Assembly: GCF_963676485.1 (NCBI RefSeq)
Contig: NZ_OY781114.1
Coordinates: 2,806,501 to 2,870,500 of the forward strand
Reading direction: 5' to 3'
Source of the DNA: an uncultured Cohaesibacter sp.
GTDB taxonomy: Bacteria > Pseudomonadota > Alphaproteobacteria > Rhizobiales > Cohaesibacteraceae
DNA length: 64,000 nt
Numbering within the stretch: position 1 is the first letter of the stretch; each line of letters begins with the position of its first letter. The position numbers and the translations under genes are program-made. Positions 1 through 8,606 of this stretch are shown here, one piece after another. The notes beneath the pieces were generated by a model. It was not told the origin of the DNA. It saw only the letters and a program-made list of their open reading frames with translations, and did not search any database.

Positions 1-50
1 TGAACACCATTTTCAACGGTCTGGTTTTCCAGCAGGTACCCGTGCAATGA
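1..50 (+). CDS. 3' end of an upstream gene (partial)
   Basis: An open frame from base 3 ends in TGA at 48-50, coding NTIFNGLVFQQVPVQ at its C-terminus. It overlaps the permease start by ATGA, so it is translationally coupled to the transporter operon. In such operons the upstream gene is often the periplasmic substrate-binding protein, but the fragment is too short to identify. Confidence 0.5.
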   Translation, partial: NTIFNGLVFQQVPVQ

Positions 51-1120
51 TGTTGAAGACGTGTGATGCCAATCTGGGCAGCTATGCGCTTTACATCCGC
101 CGCAAGGCGGTGGTTATTGCGCTTTTGTTGTTGGCTCTCGTTCCTGCGCTGATCGCTGCCCTCTCTCTGGGGGCGGCATCCGTGCCGGTCCAAGACGTGG
201 TTTTGTCACTGATCGGAGCTGAAGCTCCGCGCCGGAGTGATATTATTGTCTGGAGCATTCGATTGCCGCAGGCTGTGGCTGCGATGCTCGCTGGTGCTGG
301 ATTGGCGGTTTCGGGCACTTCCATGCAGTCGGTCCTGCGCAATCCTCTTGGCTCTCCTTTCACTCTGGGCATTTCTCATGCTGCTGCCTTCGGAGCCGCT
401 CTGAGTGTCATGGCTGTGGGAGCGATGGATGTGCCTTCGGCAGAGGGAGGCGCGATTGCTGTCTATAATCCGGTGGCCGTTACGCTGTCCGCCTTCGGCT
501 TCAGCCTGCTCGCAGCGGCTCTTATCGTGTTGATCGCTCGGGTAAGGGGGGCTTCCCCCGAGGTCATGGTGCTAACGGGGGTGGCGCTCGGGTCCCTCTT
601 TACAGCAGGAACCATGTTCTTGCAGTTCTTTGCAGATGATGTGCAATTGGCGGCCATGGTTTTCTGGACCTTTGGCGACACAGCACGCGCCACCTGGCGC
701 GACATCGGCCTGATAGCAGCCGTAACGGTGCCGATCTCGATATATTTTGTCGCGCAATGCTGGAACTACAACGCCATTGATGCCGGAGATGAAACCGCGC
801 AAGGGCTTGGCGTGAGAGTTGAACGCTTGCGTCTCATCAGCATGTTTGCCGCCTCGCTGCTGACAGCTGTGTCAATTTCGTTTCTCGGCATCATCGGTTT
901 TGTCGGCCTTGTGGTGCCTCACATGGTGCGCAGGGTCATCGGAGCGGACCATCGCTTTCTTTTGCCTGCCAGTCTGATTGGCGGCGCGGTTTTGTTGTTG
1001 GTTGCCGATACAGCGGCGCGGCTGATATTGGCGCCAAATGTTCTGCCGGTGTCTGTTTTGACATCTTTTCTTGGCGTGCCAGTGTTCCTGTGGCTCATTC
1101 TACGCGGAGGACGACACTGA
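47..1120 (+). CDS. FecCD-type ABC transporter permease (iron-siderophore/cobalamin class)
   Basis: Inner-membrane permease of the FecCD/BtuC family, which imports ferric siderophores, haem or vitamin B12 together with a periplasmic binding protein and an ATPase. The 357-residue length is normal. Family signatures are visible: the SIRLPQAVAAMLAGAGLAVSG stretch near residues 68-88 followed by Q-x-x-LRNPLGSPFTLGIS, and the C-terminal cytoplasmic coupling region FLGIIGFVGLVVPHMVRR. About nine hydrophobic segments can be seen. It starts with ATGATG overlapping the previous stop and ends overlapping the ATPase start, so the three genes are coupled. The exact substrate cannot be told from the sequence. 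Confidence 0.9.
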   Translation: MMLKTCDANLGSYALYIRRKAVVIALLLLALVPALIAALSLGAASVPVQDVVLSLIGAEAPRRSDIIVWSIRLPQAVAAMLAGAGLAVSGTSMQSVLRNPLGSPFTLGISHAAAFGAALSVMAVGAMDVPSAEGGAIAVYNPVAVTLSAFGFSLLAAALIVLIARVRGASPEVMVLTGVALGSLFTAGTMFLQFFADDVQLAAMVFWTFGDTARATWRDIGLIAAVTVPISIYFVAQCWNYNAIDAGDETAQGLGVRVERLRLISMFAASLLTAVSISFLGIIGFVGLVVPHMVRRVIGADHRFLLPASLIGGAVLLLVADTAARLILAPNVLPVSVLTSFLGVPVFLWLILRGGRH

Positions 1121-1914
1121 TGCTTGAGGTTCAGGACATCCATTTTGCCTACCGCAACAGAGCCATTCTGAATGACATCGCGTTTGACCTCAAACCCGGG
1201 CGTATTCTTGTCATTCTCGGCCCGAACGGTGTCGGCAAGACAACCTTGCTCAAATGCCTTAACGCGCTCCAGAAGCCAAAAGGCGGAAGTGTTCTGCTCG
1301 ATAGCCAGAATCTGCTTTCCCTGACGCCGCCACAATTGGCCGCAAAGGTTGGTTACGTAGCGCAGAAATCGCAAACTGCCCGGGTGACCGTGTTTGATGC
1401 GGTGCTTATGGGGCGCAAGCCGCATATGGGGTGGCGCGTGAAGGATCATGATCTGGCTCTTGTCGGAGAGACCATTGCCCGTCTCGGCCTTGAGCCGCTG
1501 AGTTTGCGCTATCTCGATGAGCTTTCAGGAGGAGAGTTGCAAAAGGTCTCTATCGCCAGAGCTTTTGTACAGCAACCGCGCTTGCTGCTGCTTGATGAGC
1601 CGACCAGCGCTCTTGATATGCGCAACCAATTCGAACTCTTGTCGCTTTTATGTTCTGTTGTAAGAGAGCGTCAGACGGCCACGGTGGTGACCATGCACGA
1701 CCTCAACACGGCCCTTCGCTTCGCCGATGAATTCCTGTTGTTGAAAGATAGTCGGGTTTTGGCACGTGGCAATGTCGAAGAGATTTCAGCAGATCTCGTC
1801 GAAGCAACCTATGACATCCCGGTCAGCATTCACACCATTGATGGCGCCCCCATCGTTGTTCCAAAACCGACCGGCGTCACCTCAGCCATTGGGCAAACCG
1901 TTTCCGCCGAATGA
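1120..1914 (+). CDS. FecE/BtuD-type ABC transporter ATP-binding protein
   Basis: Cytoplasmic ATPase partner of the preceding permease, 264 residues. Walker A GPNGVGKTT lies near residue 33, the signature LSGGELQKV near 130, and Walker B LLLLDEPTSALD near 150, followed by the switch His in MHDL. The start is taken at the ATG that overlaps the permease stop (ATGA), with GGAGG at 1106-1110 as ribosome site; an in-frame codon ten residues upstream is less likely. Family knowledge points to iron-siderophore or cobalamin uptake; nothing here discriminates between them. Confidence 0.92.
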   Translation: MLEVQDIHFAYRNRAILNDIAFDLKPGRILVILGPNGVGKTTLLKCLNALQKPKGGSVLLDSQNLLSLTPPQLAAKVGYVAQKSQTARVTVFDAVLMGRKPHMGWRVKDHDLALVGETIARLGLEPLSLRYLDELSGGELQKVSIARAFVQQPRLLLLDEPTSALDMRNQFELLSLLCSVVRERQTATVVTMHDLNTALRFADEFLLLKDSRVLARGNVEEISADLVEATYDIPVSIHTIDGAPIVVPKPTGVTSAIGQTVSAE

Positions 1915-1956
1915 TGCCATATTGCGGAATAATGATTTCAAGAAAGGAAAAGTCCC

Positions 1957-2412
1957 ATGTCAGACCAGCTCCCCCCATTCACTCTGCAACCGATTGGCAA
2001 AATCTGGACCGGCTTTAAAAGCCGCGAGGAATGCCCACGCAACAGCCGCTTTAACGAGAAAGAAAGTGTGATCGACGTTGATCCTGCCTATCTAGATGCG
2101 TTTCTGGGTTTGGAAGAAGGGCGCCATATCGCCGTACTTTATTGGTTTGACAGGGCAGACAGAACGCAACTACAGACGACGCCACCTAAAGCGGAAAAGA
2201 AATATGGCGTATTTGCCACGCGCTCTCCCCATCGTCCCAATCCGATCGCTCTGAGCGCGGTCAAGATCCTTTCGATTGACGGCACGAAGCTAACAGTGAG
2301 CGGGCTGGACTGCATCGATGGCACTCCGCTACTTGATATCAAGATCTATGTCCCCATGATTGATGCGCCTGAAGAGGCTACGGCAACACTGCCATGGGCG
2401 AACAAACACTGA
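1957..2412 (+). CDS. TsaA/TrmO-family tRNA methyltransferase
   Basis: 151-residue protein of the UPF0066/TsaA family, whose E. coli member TrmO uses S-adenosylmethionine to N6-methylate t6A37 in tRNA-Thr. The diagnostic motif SPHRPNPIALS is present near residue 90, followed by GLDCIDGTPLLDIKIY. It corresponds to the catalytic beta-barrel core only and lacks the C-terminal extension of the 235-residue E. coli enzyme, as in many short family members. A good ribosome site (AAAGGAAA) precedes the ATG. It follows the ABC transporter by 42 bases and is probably co-transcribed; some relatives sit near metal-uptake genes. Confidence 0.85.
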   Translation: MSDQLPPFTLQPIGKIWTGFKSREECPRNSRFNEKESVIDVDPAYLDAFLGLEEGRHIAVLYWFDRADRTQLQTTPPKAEKKYGVFATRSPHRPNPIALSAVKILSIDGTKLTVSGLDCIDGTPLLDIKIYVPMIDAPEEATATLPWANKH

Positions 2413-2905
2413 AGAGAAAAGCCACAAAGCTGAATTGTTGGTCCTGTTTCTCGCATAGGGGTACAGGTCAATAATCAAATGCGCCAAAATCGAATGCGCC
2501 AAAATCGAATGGCATGTGTGGATAGTGCGCTGAATCGCGTGATTGAATGCAACATCTTCATTCTTCGCAACGTCATGAACTTGAAACCCATGTTTGGCTA
2601 AATCAACAGCAATTGGCTCAACATGCGTCGGGTGGCTTCCCTTCAAGCAGTCGGTAACACCTACAGTATGGCGAATTCCGGCGCCGGAGGCTGGAGCTGT
2701 CCAGAGAAGTTGCTTGTGCGGGTGGCGTTGGTGCTATCTTTCGGCGGATGAACGGCAGCTTGGGCCCGTCTACTCGTGTTCGGATCGTATTCGGAGTGTC
2801 TTCTGGACAGCAGATTAAGGCGTATAAGCATGGTTGTGTCCGAATGGACCAACAATTCCACTCTTATGGTTGACTAAAATCTTATGAATGCCTACCTCTT
2901 CTGGA
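2413..2905 (+). other. Intergenic stretch without a supportable gene
   Basis: About 490 bases between the TrmO-like gene and the riboswitch. Short open frames exist on both strands, but none has a convincing start site, family signature or codon pattern. It carries one 15-bp tandem duplication (listed separately). It may be decayed coding DNA; I recognise no transposase or regulator remnant. Confidence 0.5.
2478..2507. repeat. 15-bp tandem duplication
   Basis: The unit AATGCGCCAAAATCG occurs twice in tandem (2478-2492 and 2493-2507), followed by AATG of a third start. It lies in non-coding DNA and looks like a simple slippage duplication. Confidence 0.8.
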
Positions 2906-2948
2906 TGAGGACGACCTCACCAATCTGGTTTTCATTCGGGACGGCCCG
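2906..2948 (+). promoter_or_regulatory. Guanidine-II riboswitch (mini-ykkC)
   Basis: Two consecutive hairpins, each closing an ACGR tetraloop: TGAGG-ACGA-CCTCA at 2906-2919 and CGGG-ACGG-CCCG at 2937-2948. This is the defining architecture of the guanidine-II (mini-ykkC) riboswitch, which binds free guanidinium and usually turns on translation. A purine-rich ribosome site (AGGGGG, 2953-2958) follows the second hairpin directly and the ATG of a Gdx/SugE exporter is at 2966, the classical target. The compact layout suggests control of ribosome access. The linker between the hairpins is 17 bases. Confidence 0.9.
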
Positions 2949-2965
2949 TCATAGGGGGATCATCC

Positions 2966-3286
2966 ATGGCGTGGATTTATATTTTCGTTGCCGGAGTATT
3001 GGAGACTGTTTGGGCTTTCACCATGAAGAAATCCGACGGATTTTCGCTCTTCATTCCAACAGCCATCACGATTGTAACAATGATCGCCAGTTTCGGCCTT
3101 TTGTCTTTGGCGATGAAAACACTTCCGCTCGGCACAGCCTATATGGTTTGGACGGGGATCGGAGCTGTTGGTGCGTTTGTCGTCGGTATCATAGTGCTGG
3201 GGGAGCCCGTAACGCCTGCACGGGTTATTGCTGCGCTGCTTATCATCAGCGGCATCATCACGATGAAGCTGGCTAGCGATAGCTAA
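2966..3286 (+). CDS. gdx: Gdx/SugE guanidinium exporter (SMR family)
   Basis: 106-residue small multidrug resistance protein with four membrane helices. The conserved membrane Glu is E13 in GVLETVWA, and the sequence follows the SugE/Gdx rather than the EmrE subtype (LETVWAFTMKKSDGF, then TLPLGTAYMVWTGIGAVGA). Gdx proteins export guanidinium in exchange for protons as dimers. A guanidine-II riboswitch immediately upstream supports this substrate strongly. It appears to be a single-gene unit. Confidence 0.93.
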   Translation: MAWIYIFVAGVLETVWAFTMKKSDGFSLFIPTAITIVTMIASFGLLSLAMKTLPLGTAYMVWTGIGAVGAFVVGIIVLGEPVTPARVIAALLIISGIITMKLASDS

Positions 3287-3416
3287 AGCCCTGTCGGAAG
3301 AAACTCTCCTCGGATGCAAGGCCTGCTTGGTCCAAAGTTGATTTTCTGCATGTTCTGCCTTCAGCAACATCACGTCGCGCACCCATCCCGCGCTTGTTGC
3401 CGCAGCGCCTGCTCCG

Positions 3417-4550
3417 TCAGCGAGGGAGCATCTGCGCGACCAACAGGGCAAGTGCCCCGAGCATGGCACATGCCAGAAGGAGATACTCCAGGTTTTGCCC
3501 CCAACCCGCCAGCATGAGTCCCACTCCGAGGAGCATGTAGTATAGCATGCTCAGGAGAGCCCCGGCTGTCCCCAGCCTGTCTGCATAGCGGAGCAAGGCG
3601 TTTGCAAGGATATTCGGGATGGCAATGGCATAGGCCAAGGCAACGACAGCCATGCCGATCAGGAAGGCAGGGCCGGAGGATAATAGAAACACGAGTATAG
3701 AACCTATTGCCAGCAGAAGAACACCAAGACCAGCAAGGGTATTTGGGCTTTTGCCGTATCGCAGAAGACGAGCATTTGTCCAAGCCCCGATAAGCGAGGC
3801 TGCGGCCAGCACGAGCCCGCTGTCTCCGAAATCCAGCCAGTTATTTTGCAGCTGTTCGAACCGGAACGGGCCAAGCTGGTAATATCCGAAAATGGCAAGG
3901 TTGAAGACCGCGATCAGCACCGCCGTGCACCAGATGTCGCTATCCCGAAGCATGGCGTGCAAGGTGGGCAGAAAGCGTGTCGCCGGTTCTTCGGATGGTC
4001 GCGTTTCGGGCCAGAAGGCAAAGCCAAACCCAAGAAGGGCTACGGCAAGCAGGCCAAGCGTGGCGAATACAGCCCGATGCCCGGCGTGGAAAGCGATCTG
4101 TTGGCCGAGGAACATGCCAATGGCCGGACTGACCGCAAGCGCCAGCCCGAGCAAAGAGAAAATGCGGGCAAGGTCCGGACCACGGAAGCTGTCGCGCAAT
4201 GCCGTCTGGACTACGATCGAGCCTACCGCAGCGCCAAAAGCCGAAAGCACTCGGGCAAACAGAAGATGCGTAAAATCTTCCGTGATCATCGCCCAGCCCG
4301 ATCCAAATGCATAGAATGCCAGACCGGCCAGCAGGGACGGGCGACGGCCGACGAGGTCGCATAACCGCCCCCAGCATATGACGCCAACGGCAAAGGCAAC
4401 AAACCACAGCGAAAGCGTCTGCGCGGCCTCTTCCGGCGTGGCCTGGTAGGCTGTGGCGATATTCGGCAGAGCCGGGCTGTAGATGGTTTCCACGATCTGC
4501 GGAAAACTCAGAAGAAGTATGACAAGCGCAAGGGGTGGGCGGCAGACCAT
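3417..4550 (-). CDS. MFS multidrug efflux transporter, Bcr/CflA type
   Basis: 377-residue inner-membrane drug/proton antiporter of the major facilitator superfamily, about twelve hydrophobic segments. The N-terminus has the Bcr/CflA pattern SPALPNIA, and the loop 2-3 motif GRLCDLVGRRPSLLAG near residues 60-75. It ends slightly earlier than E. coli Bcr (396). It is divergent from an AraC-type regulator with a 109-base AT-rich promoter region between them, so that regulator probably controls it. The substrate is unknown. Confidence 0.85.
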   Translation of the reverse strand: MVCRPPLALVILLLSFPQIVETIYSPALPNIATAYQATPEEAAQTLSLWFVAFAVGVICWGRLCDLVGRRPSLLAGLAFYAFGSGWAMITEDFTHLLFARVLSAFGAAVGSIVVQTALRDSFRGPDLARIFSLLGLALAVSPAIGMFLGQQIAFHAGHRAVFATLGLLAVALLGFGFAFWPETRPSEEPATRFLPTLHAMLRDSDIWCTAVLIAVFNLAIFGYYQLGPFRFEQLQNNWLDFGDSGLVLAAASLIGAWTNARLLRYGKSPNTLAGLGVLLLAIGSILVFLLSSGPAFLIGMAVVALAYAIAIPNILANALLRYADRLGTAGALLSMLYYMLLGVGLMLAGWGQNLEYLLLACAMLGALALLVAQMLPR

Positions 4551-4659
4551 GTCGGACCTCGAATGTTACTAGAGCTTCCGCCTGTCTACCGGATTGCGCC
4601 TGAGCCGATTACAAATATAATGACAAATTATATCGTAAATCGGACAAGATGGATCATCT

Positions 4660-5427
4660 ATGGCTTGGCTTGCCCCCTCAGACCCTTTTGATGTCGACCA
4701 GATGGCACAACCGGTCGTCGGCATCGCATCGCGGCTGGTGCAGCACGATTCCGGTTGGCACCAGCATGGGCGCGGGCAGCTTTTGTTTGCCTTTGCCGGT
4801 TCGATCCGGATCATGCTGGCTGGTGCGACGTCCGTTCTGCCTCCGATCCGGGTGGCCTGGATTCCACCGGGAACGTCGCATCGGGTCACCATCCGCAGTG
4901 AGGTCGAGTACCGATCCATCTATCTCGACGAAGCATACCTCTCCGCGCATCTTTCCGGTTTGGCCATTGTAACCATGTCCTCCCTGCTGCGTGAGGTGTT
5001 CGAGCGGATCAGCTTGCTGCCCTTTGACACGGATTGGTCGCAGGGGGCTGCACGCAATTTGCTGGCGGTCTGTCTGGATGAACTCGCGACGGCACGGCAG
5101 GAACCCATGCTTCTGCCTGTTCCATCCGACCCGCGTTTGGCGCGGCTGGATATCGAGGAACTGCCTCCGGAACTGGAGACCCTTTCGCACCAAATCGGCG
5201 TCACCACGCGGACGATCTCTCGCATCTTTCGCCGGGAAACGGGCATGAATTATCAGGCCTGGCGTCAAAGCTGGCGATTGCTGCGCGCTGTAGATCTGCT
5301 TGCCTCAGGCCTCAGCGTAACAGCTGTGGCCTCGGACCTCGGGTTTGCCAGCGACAGCGCCTTCATCGCCTTCTTCCGGCAAATGACTGGCGAAACTCCG
5401 AAGCGTTACATCCATAAGGCGGGGTGA
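4660..5427 (+). CDS. AraC-family transcriptional regulator
   Basis: 255 residues with an N-terminal cupin-like sensing domain (HQHGRGQLLFAFAGSIRI, then WIPPGTSHRV) and a C-terminal double helix-turn-helix (LSHQIGVTTRTISRIFRRET and VASDLGFASDSAFIAFFRQ, closing with TGETPKRY). This arrangement is typical of regulators of neighbouring efflux pumps. It is divergently oriented to the MFS gene. The ligand cannot be inferred. Confidence 0.9.
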   Translation: MAWLAPSDPFDVDQMAQPVVGIASRLVQHDSGWHQHGRGQLLFAFAGSIRIMLAGATSVLPPIRVAWIPPGTSHRVTIRSEVEYRSIYLDEAYLSAHLSGLAIVTMSSLLREVFERISLLPFDTDWSQGAARNLLAVCLDELATARQEPMLLPVPSDPRLARLDIEELPPELETLSHQIGVTTRTISRIFRRETGMNYQAWRQSWRLLRAVDLLASGLSVTAVASDLGFASDSAFIAFFRQMTGETPKRYIHKAG

Positions 5428-5461
5428 TTTTGGGTCTCTTCGCCTAGAGGCAATTGAAACC

Positions 5462-5494
5462 AAAGGCCCCTTCCGAAAACGGCTGGGGACCTTT
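5462..5494. terminator. Terminator-like hairpin between converging genes
   Basis: AAAGGCCCC at 5462-5470 can pair with GGGGACCTTT at 5484-5494 with a one-base bulge. It lies between the converging AraC regulator and chemoreceptor genes. No strong T run follows, so this is tentative. Confidence 0.4.
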
Positions 5495-5564
5495 GGGCTC
5501 AGGTCGGGAGCTTTTCACCTAAATTCACCCTGACTTGACATTTAAATTGAGATGCCTTGCAGGA

Positions 5565-7283
5565 TCACGCAGCCTCTTCTCGGCGTTTTTCTTCAAGCAA
5601 GATCTCTTTGGCCAACGTGTCCAGAAGGGCAACGACCTCTTTGCTCGTCTGATCCATTATATGAAGTTCCTTGAGCATTTCCGCTTCATCTTTTTGGGCA
5701 TGCGCCTCTAGAGCACGTCTACCTGCGGCATGGATTTCTTTATGGGGCCCCATCAGCTGCTTAAAGGTTGGTGAGTTCTTGATTACACTGTCTGTAATCT
5801 GATCATACCATTTGCCCAGGTTGCAATGGTTGTGATCTGGAACTTCGGAGCTGTTCCATGTTCCATCGCCAATACAAGTATCCAAAATCTTGCGCTTAAA
5901 CAGGACATGATCCACTTTCGCCGCGTAGCAAAGGGAAGCATGTGAACCCTCGTCAAATAATTCTGTTGCCTGCTGCGCATAAAAGTCCGTTGTTTCAGAC
6001 AAATTGGAGACAACCATCGCCACCATGTCGTTATTGTTTGATGCGATGTCTGCTATTCTTCCGATGCTCTCTGCAACCTCTTGGCTGGCATCCTTCTGAC
6101 TGTCGATAATATTGGAAATTTCCATCATATCGCCAGACACAGACCCAATCTGCTGTGAAACCTTTTCCATCAAACTTGATGTGTCCTCAATGGCTTCTCC
6201 ACCTTCCATGACAGCAGACGTGGATGTTTCCATGGTTTTCTGGATATTGAGCATGCCTTCTCTCAGCATGGAAACTTTCTGAATAATATCTTCCGTTGAA
6301 CGAGAGGTCTGATTGGCAAGATTCTTCACCTCTGCGGCAACGACTGCAAATCCTTTGCCTGCTTCTCCGGCTCTTGCGGCCTCAATCGTGGCATTCAGGG
6401 CCAGAAGATTGGTCTGGGCCGCGATATTTTCAATCACGGTGACAATCTGATCAATCTGCTCGGAAGCCGCCGCCAACTCATCAACATTATTGGAGGTAGA
6501 CTCCACTGAGGTTGAGATGTGCGACATGGTTTCTGACATTTTGAGGATGGTTTGGCGACCATTGACAACATTTTCGTTGGTCTGGTTGGCTTCCTTTGCC
6601 ACGCCGTTGCTGTTTCTCGACAATTCACCAACGGAGGCCACCATCTCAGTTGCCGCCGCAGATATGGTCTGGCTGTTCGATGTCACATCTTGTGTGTTTT
6701 TGCGCAAAAGTGATACTTGCAACAAAATATCATTTGTTTCGACGACAGATCGAGACATTCTCTCAAGGGCTTCAATTCTTCCATCTTGCACTTCTTGCAT
6801 CGCTCGGTTTTCGATCGATTGCTCTTGACCACAAGCAGAGCCGCTCATTTCTGCAAATGCGCGAAACATACATGTCGATAAGACTGCATTCAGTTCTTTA
6901 GGGCGGAACCGATACCGTTTGATGATTTTGGGCAGCATACTGAGCATGGCGCGGCCAACGCCTGCTATATACCAGGCAGCAGGAATGCCTTTATGTTGAT
7001 GGTCAATCCCGGAGCTCATAGCCGTCTTGACCGACTCTTCGCCAAAATCGTGCTGAAACAGATACTCCCAATCGGCTTGTTGCTTTAACGCAATTTTCCT
7101 TATCTCATCTTCTCCTGACAAAGAGCCGGAAATGCTGCTGTTTTGCATAGCAGAGAAAAGCTCGGAGATTACTTCCGGAAACTCAGATGAAATGTCGCTG
7201 GATGAAATTGTGTTTTGTTCGCCGCAGAGCAGTCCAGATTTAAGAAACTCGACTGGCTCCAAACACCGTGTGTGGGGGACCAT
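5565..7283 (-). CDS. Soluble globin-coupled chemoreceptor with CZB zinc-binding tail
   Basis: 572-residue methyl-accepting chemotaxis protein without membrane segments. Residues about 60-150 resemble a protoglobin/globin-coupled sensor (HemAT-like): H95 in [17 protein letters not shown] sits where the proximal haem His is expected. Residues about 190-430 are the coiled-coil signalling domain, with the conserved hairpin tip [20 protein letters not shown] near 285-304. Residues about 455-530 form a chemoreceptor zinc-binding (CZB) domain, with candidate ligands H459 (VDHVLFK), C487 (CNLGKWY), H514 and H518 (HKEIH). It probably senses oxygen or redox state plus zinc and signals to CheA, possibly the one encoded at 30209. 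It is monocistronic. Confidence 0.88.
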   Translation of the reverse strand: MVPHTRCLEPVEFLKSGLLCGEQNTISSSDISSEFPEVISELFSAMQNSSISGSLSGEDEIRKIALKQQADWEYLFQHDFGEESVKTAMSSGIDHQHKGIPAAWYIAGVGRAMLSMLPKIIKRYRFRPKELNAVLSTCMFRAFAEMSGSACGQEQSIENRAMQEVQDGRIEALERMSRSVVETNDILLQVSLLRKNTQDVTSNSQTISAAATEMVASVGELSRNSNGVAKEANQTNENVVNGRQTILKMSETMSHISTSVESTSNNVDELAAASEQIDQIVTVIENIAAQTNLLALNATIEAARAGEAGKGFAVVAAEVKNLANQTSRSTEDIIQKVSMLREGMLNIQKTMETSTSAVMEGGEAIEDTSSLMEKVSQQIGSVSGDMMEISNIIDSQKDASQEVAESIGRIADIASNNNDMVAMVVSNLSETTDFYAQQATELFDEGSHASLCYAAKVDHVLFKRKILDTCIGDGTWNSSEVPDHNHCNLGKWYDQITDSVIKNSPTFKQLMGPHKEIHAAGRRALEAHAQKDEAEMLKELHIMDQTSKEVVALLDTLAKEILLEEKRREEAA

Positions 7284-7552
7284 GTTATCACCATTTGGAT
7301 AATTTAAACTGGTATTTAATTTACTTGTATATGTGAATTGTTAATATTCTGTTCTAGTTGGATTGGCAGAGGTGAATAGATGGTGTGGCATTTCAACACC
7401 GTCGGCCGCACTCATCAGATCTTAGCAGTATCGCTGCAAACCGCCGCGTTCCGGGCCTGAACGCAGCATTATCGTATCTGCCATTCATTCGTTGCGTAGC
7501 ATTGGGAGAGGGGGAGATAGCTATTGGACGAAGGAAACATTGGCGAATGTTT

Positions 7553-8047
7553 CTAGAGGCTATCATTTTGTTGATCATCGATCAGATTTAGGGTGTCAGA
7601 CAGATCATTCTGAACCACACTCTCAAAAGCAATGGATGTCTCTATTCGGCTGATCTCTTTGCGAGACGAAAACTGCTCTACCACCAGCCGGTGCAAGTGC
7701 GCTGTGTTTTCTGTGACAACTTCCACAACAGCATCGAAACGTCCGCTGATCATCCATCCCGCTCGAACTTCTGGGATTTTTAAGACCTCCCTTAGAAAAC
7801 GATCAAGATCGTTCTTCTTGTGCTCTGACAATTGAATGAACAAGAGCGCTTTGAGTGAAAGGCCCATTTTTTCCAGTCGAATATCCGTATAGGTGCCGGC
7901 AATCAAACCGCTTTCTTGCAGTCGCTTTAGCCGCTCGTGGACGCTCGATGCAGCCAAGCCCACTTCGAAAGCGAGCTCTTTATTCGTCATCCGTGCATTA
8001 TTCGACAGAATAGCCAAAATTCGTCGATCTATTCGGTCAATGGACAT
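7553..8047 (-). CDS. Lrp/AsnC-family transcriptional regulator
   Basis: 164 residues from the ATG at 8047 (MSIDRIDRRILAILSNNARM), which is the normal family N-terminus; a longer frame to 8140 adds 31 residues unlike the family. The N-terminal HTH is NKELAFEVGLAASSVHERLKRL, followed by the RAM ligand/oligomerisation domain (GLSLKALLFIQL..., GRFDAVVEVV). It is divergent from a DUF2000 gene 151 bases away and is likely to control it and itself. Confidence 0.9.
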   Translation of the reverse strand: MSIDRIDRRILAILSNNARMTNKELAFEVGLAASSVHERLKRLQESGLIAGTYTDIRLEKMGLSLKALLFIQLSEHKKNDLDRFLREVLKIPEVRAGWMISGRFDAVVEVVTENTAHLHRLVVEQFSSRKEISRIETSIAFESVVQNDLSDTLNLIDDQQNDSL

Positions 8048-8198
8048 AATCGCAACGTGTCTCCGAAATTGCTTCGATGGAAGTTTCATATTTGGAATGT
8101 TATACGAGATAGAGAGAAATGAACAAAGATAATTCGACATTTATCTTGAATTGCCGAATTAATTTCGAGATCCAATTGGTTGGAAAGAGGCTTTGACT

Positions 8199-8606
8199 AT
8201 GTTTGACACTAAGATCGCCATCATTATTCGAGAGGACTTGGCTATTTGGCAAAAGCTCAATGTAACAGCCTTTCTGATGAGCGGAATTGCCGGAGCCAAT
8301 CCCAGCATCATAGGATCTCCTTACGTCGATGGTGACAACAACGAGCATCTGCCCTTGTCCATTCAGCCGGTTATTGTTTTGTCAGCGACAGCCAATGTAC
8401 TCACCAACATCCGCAGACGAGCCCGCGACCGAAATATCGAAACCGCGGCTTACATCGAAGAGATGTTTGAAACTGGCCATGACGATGCCAATCGTGAGGT
8501 TTTTTCCCACCATAGCCTAGAAGAATCCAACACTGTCGGGATAGCATTACGAGCTGACAAAAAGACCGTCGACAAAATCACCAAGGGTGCGAAGATGCAT
8601 AGTTGA
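8199..8606 (+). CDS. DUF2000-family protein
   Basis: 135 residues. The sequence KIAIIIREDLAIWQKLNVTAFL, then GIAG, and SIQPVIVLSATANVLTNI matches the DUF2000 family, small cytosolic proteins with a peptidyl-tRNA-hydrolase-like fold and unknown role. The ATG at 8199 is preferred over a TTG two codons upstream, with GGAAAGAGG as ribosome site. Pairing of DUF2000 genes with a divergent Lrp/AsnC regulator suggests a link to amino-acid metabolism, which is inference. Confidence 0.8.
   Translation: MFDTKIAIIIREDLAIWQKLNVTAFLMSGIAGANPSIIGSPYVDGDNNEHLPLSIQPVIVLSATANVLTNIRRRARDRNIETAAYIEEMFETGHDDANREVFSHHSLEESNTVGIALRADKKTVDKITKGAKMHS

Noticed and set aside
2329-2861. Several short open frames on both strands between the TrmO-like gene and gdx
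   Set aside because: No ribosome sites, no family similarity, and overlap with non-coding repeats; chance frames are more likely.
7385-7591. 68-residue open frame between the chemoreceptor and the Lrp gene
   Set aside because: It overlaps the 3' end of the Lrp gene, has no ribosome site and no recognisable similarity.
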